Shown: in pieces, positions 50,885 to 52,877 of the stretch
Layout of the letters: each line of letters opens with the position of its first letter
Numbering within the stretch: position 1 is the first letter of the stretch
DNA from: Azonexus sp.
GTDB taxonomy: Bacteria > Pseudomonadota > Gammaproteobacteria > Burkholderiales > Rhodocyclaceae
Assembly: GCA_030824535.1 (NCBI GenBank)
Contig: JAVBXO010000069.1
Span: forward strand, 1 to 52,877
Reading direction: 5' to 3'
DNA: 52,877 nt
Program-made: the position numbers and the translations under genes
The notes under the pieces: model-generated
The model's database searches: none
Told to the model about the DNA's origin: nothing
What the model saw: only the letters and a program-made list of their open reading frames with translations

Positions 50885-52729
50885 TCAGCTCAGCGTGATG
50901 CTCAGCGCCACGATCTTGTCCTGCTCGCCGAGTTCGGTCACCGTGACCCGCTGTTTGCCTTCGAGCTGGCTGGCAAACAGGGCGCGGGCCAGGGGGTTGA
51001 TGAAGTCCGATTCGAGCTGGTTGCCGATGCCGCGTCCGCCATTCGACAGGTCACGCAGGCAGCGGGCGAGCAGGGCGGCATGCACATCGCGGCTCAGGCT
51101 GAGCGTCAGGCGGAATTCTTCCTGCAGTCGGCGGGCGATGTTTTTCAGCATGCCAGTGAAAATCTGTTCGGCGACTTCCGGCGTGATGAAGTTGAAAACG
51201 ACGATGTTGTCGCCGATCCGGTTGAGGATTTCCGGACGCGACAGGCGAAACTTGAAATAGTCGCCGATGGCTTCGCGAACCCGGCTTTCGACCAGTGTGT
51301 AATCGTCGCCCGGTCGGACATTCTGCACCCGCCGGCCATGTTCATCCTCGATATAGATGCCGAGATTGGACGTAAATACCAGAATGGTTTCGGAAAAATA
51401 CGCCGTTTCCCCACGCCCATCGGTCAGGCGGCCGTCTTCGAGAATTTGCAGGAATTTGTCGAGGATGCGCGGATGGGCCTTTTCGATTTCGTCGAAAAGC
51501 ACCACGGCAAAAGGTTTTTCCCGCACGGCGTTGGTCAGTTCGCCGCCGGCGTCGAAGCCGATGTAGCCAGGAGGCGCGCCCAGCAGTCGGGCGCTGCTGT
51601 GTTCCTCGGCAAATTCGCTCATGTCGAAGCGGATATAGGCGCGTTCGTCGCCGAAAACCAGCTGGGTCAGCGTCTTGGCCAGTTCGGTCTTGCCGACTCC
51701 GGTCGGACCGGCGAAGAACAGCACGCCGCGTGGCCGGCTGCCGCCGCTACGCGCTTGCGCGCCGGTCAGGCCCATCACCGAACGCTTGAGGATGTCGAGC
51801 GTCTTGATGCAGGCGGGGCGCTGCCCCTTGACGCGCTCTTCGATGAAAGTCGCTGCATCGCGGATTTTTTCGCGCAGGTAGTCCTTGCGCCAAGGATTGT
51901 CCAGCGCGCCGATCTTGTAGCAGCGCAGGGCGTCGTCGATGGCGCTGATGCCCAGTTGCTGGCGGGAAGCCAGCTCGGTAATGTCGGACAAGGCGCACAG
52001 GCTCATGCCTTCGCTGCCATTGCTCAGGGATTTGATGAATTTTTCACGGTCGACCGCAGTAGCCTCGGCAAAACCCTGAAATAGCGGCGCCAGCAATTGT
52101 GCGGCCGCCTGGCGGGTGCTGAAGTCGGGCCGGGCGATACTCAGGCTGGCGATGCGCTCGCTGTCGAGGCCGAACCAGGAGGGCAAGTCCTGGGGGCGGT
52201 TGACCAGCCAGAGCACTGGATTGAAGGCCGGCAAGCCGCCACCGTCGCGAGCGACGACGGGTGCGGCGGCGAGCGAAAGCTTTTCTGCGGCGACGAAAAA
52301 ACGGTGTTCGGCTTCGCTCAGATGATCGGGCTGGCGGGTCAGGCGCGAGGCAAAATCGAGCATCAGCGCACAATGGACTTCGCGCTGGGTACTCAGGTTT
52401 TTCATTACATTGACCAGCGTTTCCAGGCTGATCATCTGATTGCCGCTGGCTAGTTTGAGATCGAAAAGACGTTCGGCCAGCTCGCGTTGCACGGCTTCAT
52501 TGGGGTAGACGCGAATGCCATCAGCCGGGTCGTAGATGAGCAGGCAGCGACAGCTTTCGTTACGCAGGGTTTCCCACAGGCCGCGGGTGAAATTGACCAG
52601 CGTCGGGCCGCTGCCCAAGGAGGTGAGGAAGTTGTCGCGGATATTGCCCGAGATGATGAACTGCGAGCGGATCGGCAGCAGGCGGCGGAGATCGAGTGTC
52701 CAGCGCGGAATAGGGCAGGGGGCAGTCAT
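50885..52729 (-). CDS. AAA+ ATPase with ClpA/ClpB D2-like C-terminal module
   Basis: Walker A GPTGVGKT, Walker B VLFDEIEKAH, pore loop GYIGFDAGG, arginine finger RPEILNRIG. Confidence 0.93.
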   Translation of the reverse strand: MTAPCPIPRWTLDLRRLLPIRSQFIISGNIRDNFLTSLGSGPTLVNFTRGLWETLRNESCRCLLIYDPADGIRVYPNEAVQRELAERLFDLKLASGNQMISLETLVNVMKNLSTQREVHCALMLDFASRLTRQPDHLSEAEHRFFVAAEKLSLAAAPVVARDGGGLPAFNPVLWLVNRPQDLPSWFGLDSERIASLSIARPDFSTRQAAAQLLAPLFQGFAEATAVDREKFIKSLSNGSEGMSLCALSDITELASRQQLGISAIDDALRCYKIGALDNPWRKDYLREKIRDAATFIEERVKGQRPACIKTLDILKRSVMGLTGAQARSGGSRPRGVLFFAGPTGVGKTELAKTLTQLVFGDERAYIRFDMSEFAEEHSSARLLGAPPGYIGFDAGGELTNAVREKPFAVVLFDEIEKAHPRILDKFLQILEDGRLTDGRGETAYFSETILVFTSNLGIYIEDEHGRRVQNVRPGDDYTLVESRVREAIGDYFKFRLSRPEILNRIGDNIVVFNFITPEVAEQIFTGMLKNIARRLQEEFRLTLSLSRDVHAALLARCLRDLSNGGRGIGNQLESDFINPLARALFASQLEGKQRVTVTELGEQDKIVALSITLS

Positions 52730-52877
52730 CGGAGATTTTTCTGTAGTGCGGCGGCAACGGCCGGCTGATGTTCTTCGTCAGCAAAGTGCGGCAAGCGGCT
52801 GCGCTCGACCATTTGCACCGGTAATTCACCTGCGCCCAGGCGACGGCTCACCGCCAGTTGCAGGCCGCGTCCGGCCA
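52726..52877 (-). CDS. C-terminal fragment of an upstream operon gene (continues beyond window)
   Basis: Open frame AGRGLQLAVSRRLGAGELPVQMVERSRLPHFADEEHQPAVAAALQKNLR*, stop overlapping the AAA+ start as ATGA. Confidence 0.65.
   Translation of the reverse strand, partial: AGRGLQLAVSRRLGAGELPVQMVERSRLPHFADEEHQPAVAAALQKNLR

Noticed and set aside
1-52877. CRISPR arrays, tRNA/rRNA genes, prophage or IS transposases
   Set aside because: No regularly spaced direct repeats, RNA gene signatures or transposase/integrase ORFs recognised.

Overview
Window of about 53 kb from a GC-rich bacterial chromosome, probably a betaproteobacterium of the Rhodocyclaceae type (inferred from gene content and order). 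From left to right it contains: a c-di-GMP GGDEF/EAL protein (5' end cut), arfB, a ComB-family phosphatase, rlmA, an ABC-F ATPase, an orphan Fe-S oxidase subunit, a hemerythrin-PAS hybrid histidine kinase, a NifX-like protein, a hotdog thioesterase, ahpF/ahpC, napDABC, an HU gene, ubiH-like and dsbC-like genes, the complete canonical dcw cluster (mraZ-rsmH-ftsL-ftsI-murE-murF-mraY-murD-ftsW-murG-murC-ddlB-ftsQ-ftsA-ftsZ) with lpxC, a short DUF721/DciA-like gene, an M23 peptidase, secA, argJ, an RTX-like tandem-repeat protein and an AI-2E family transporter. At the right edge is a tightly packed minus-strand operon encoding a zinc-ribbon Ser/Thr kinase, an NrdG-like radical SAM protein, a ClpB-D2-like AAA+ ATPase and a truncated upstream gene. 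The two signals I consider most novel are: (1) a dispersed composite element, TTTT-N(3-6)-GTYGACCGCAR (reverse complement YTGCGGTCRAC-N(3-6)-AAAA), present 12 times in genes and intergenic regions and organised like a DNA uptake signal sequence; and (2) the kinase / radical-SAM / AAA+ operon, whose component combination does not match a pathway I can name. No tRNA, rRNA, CRISPR array or transposase was recognised.
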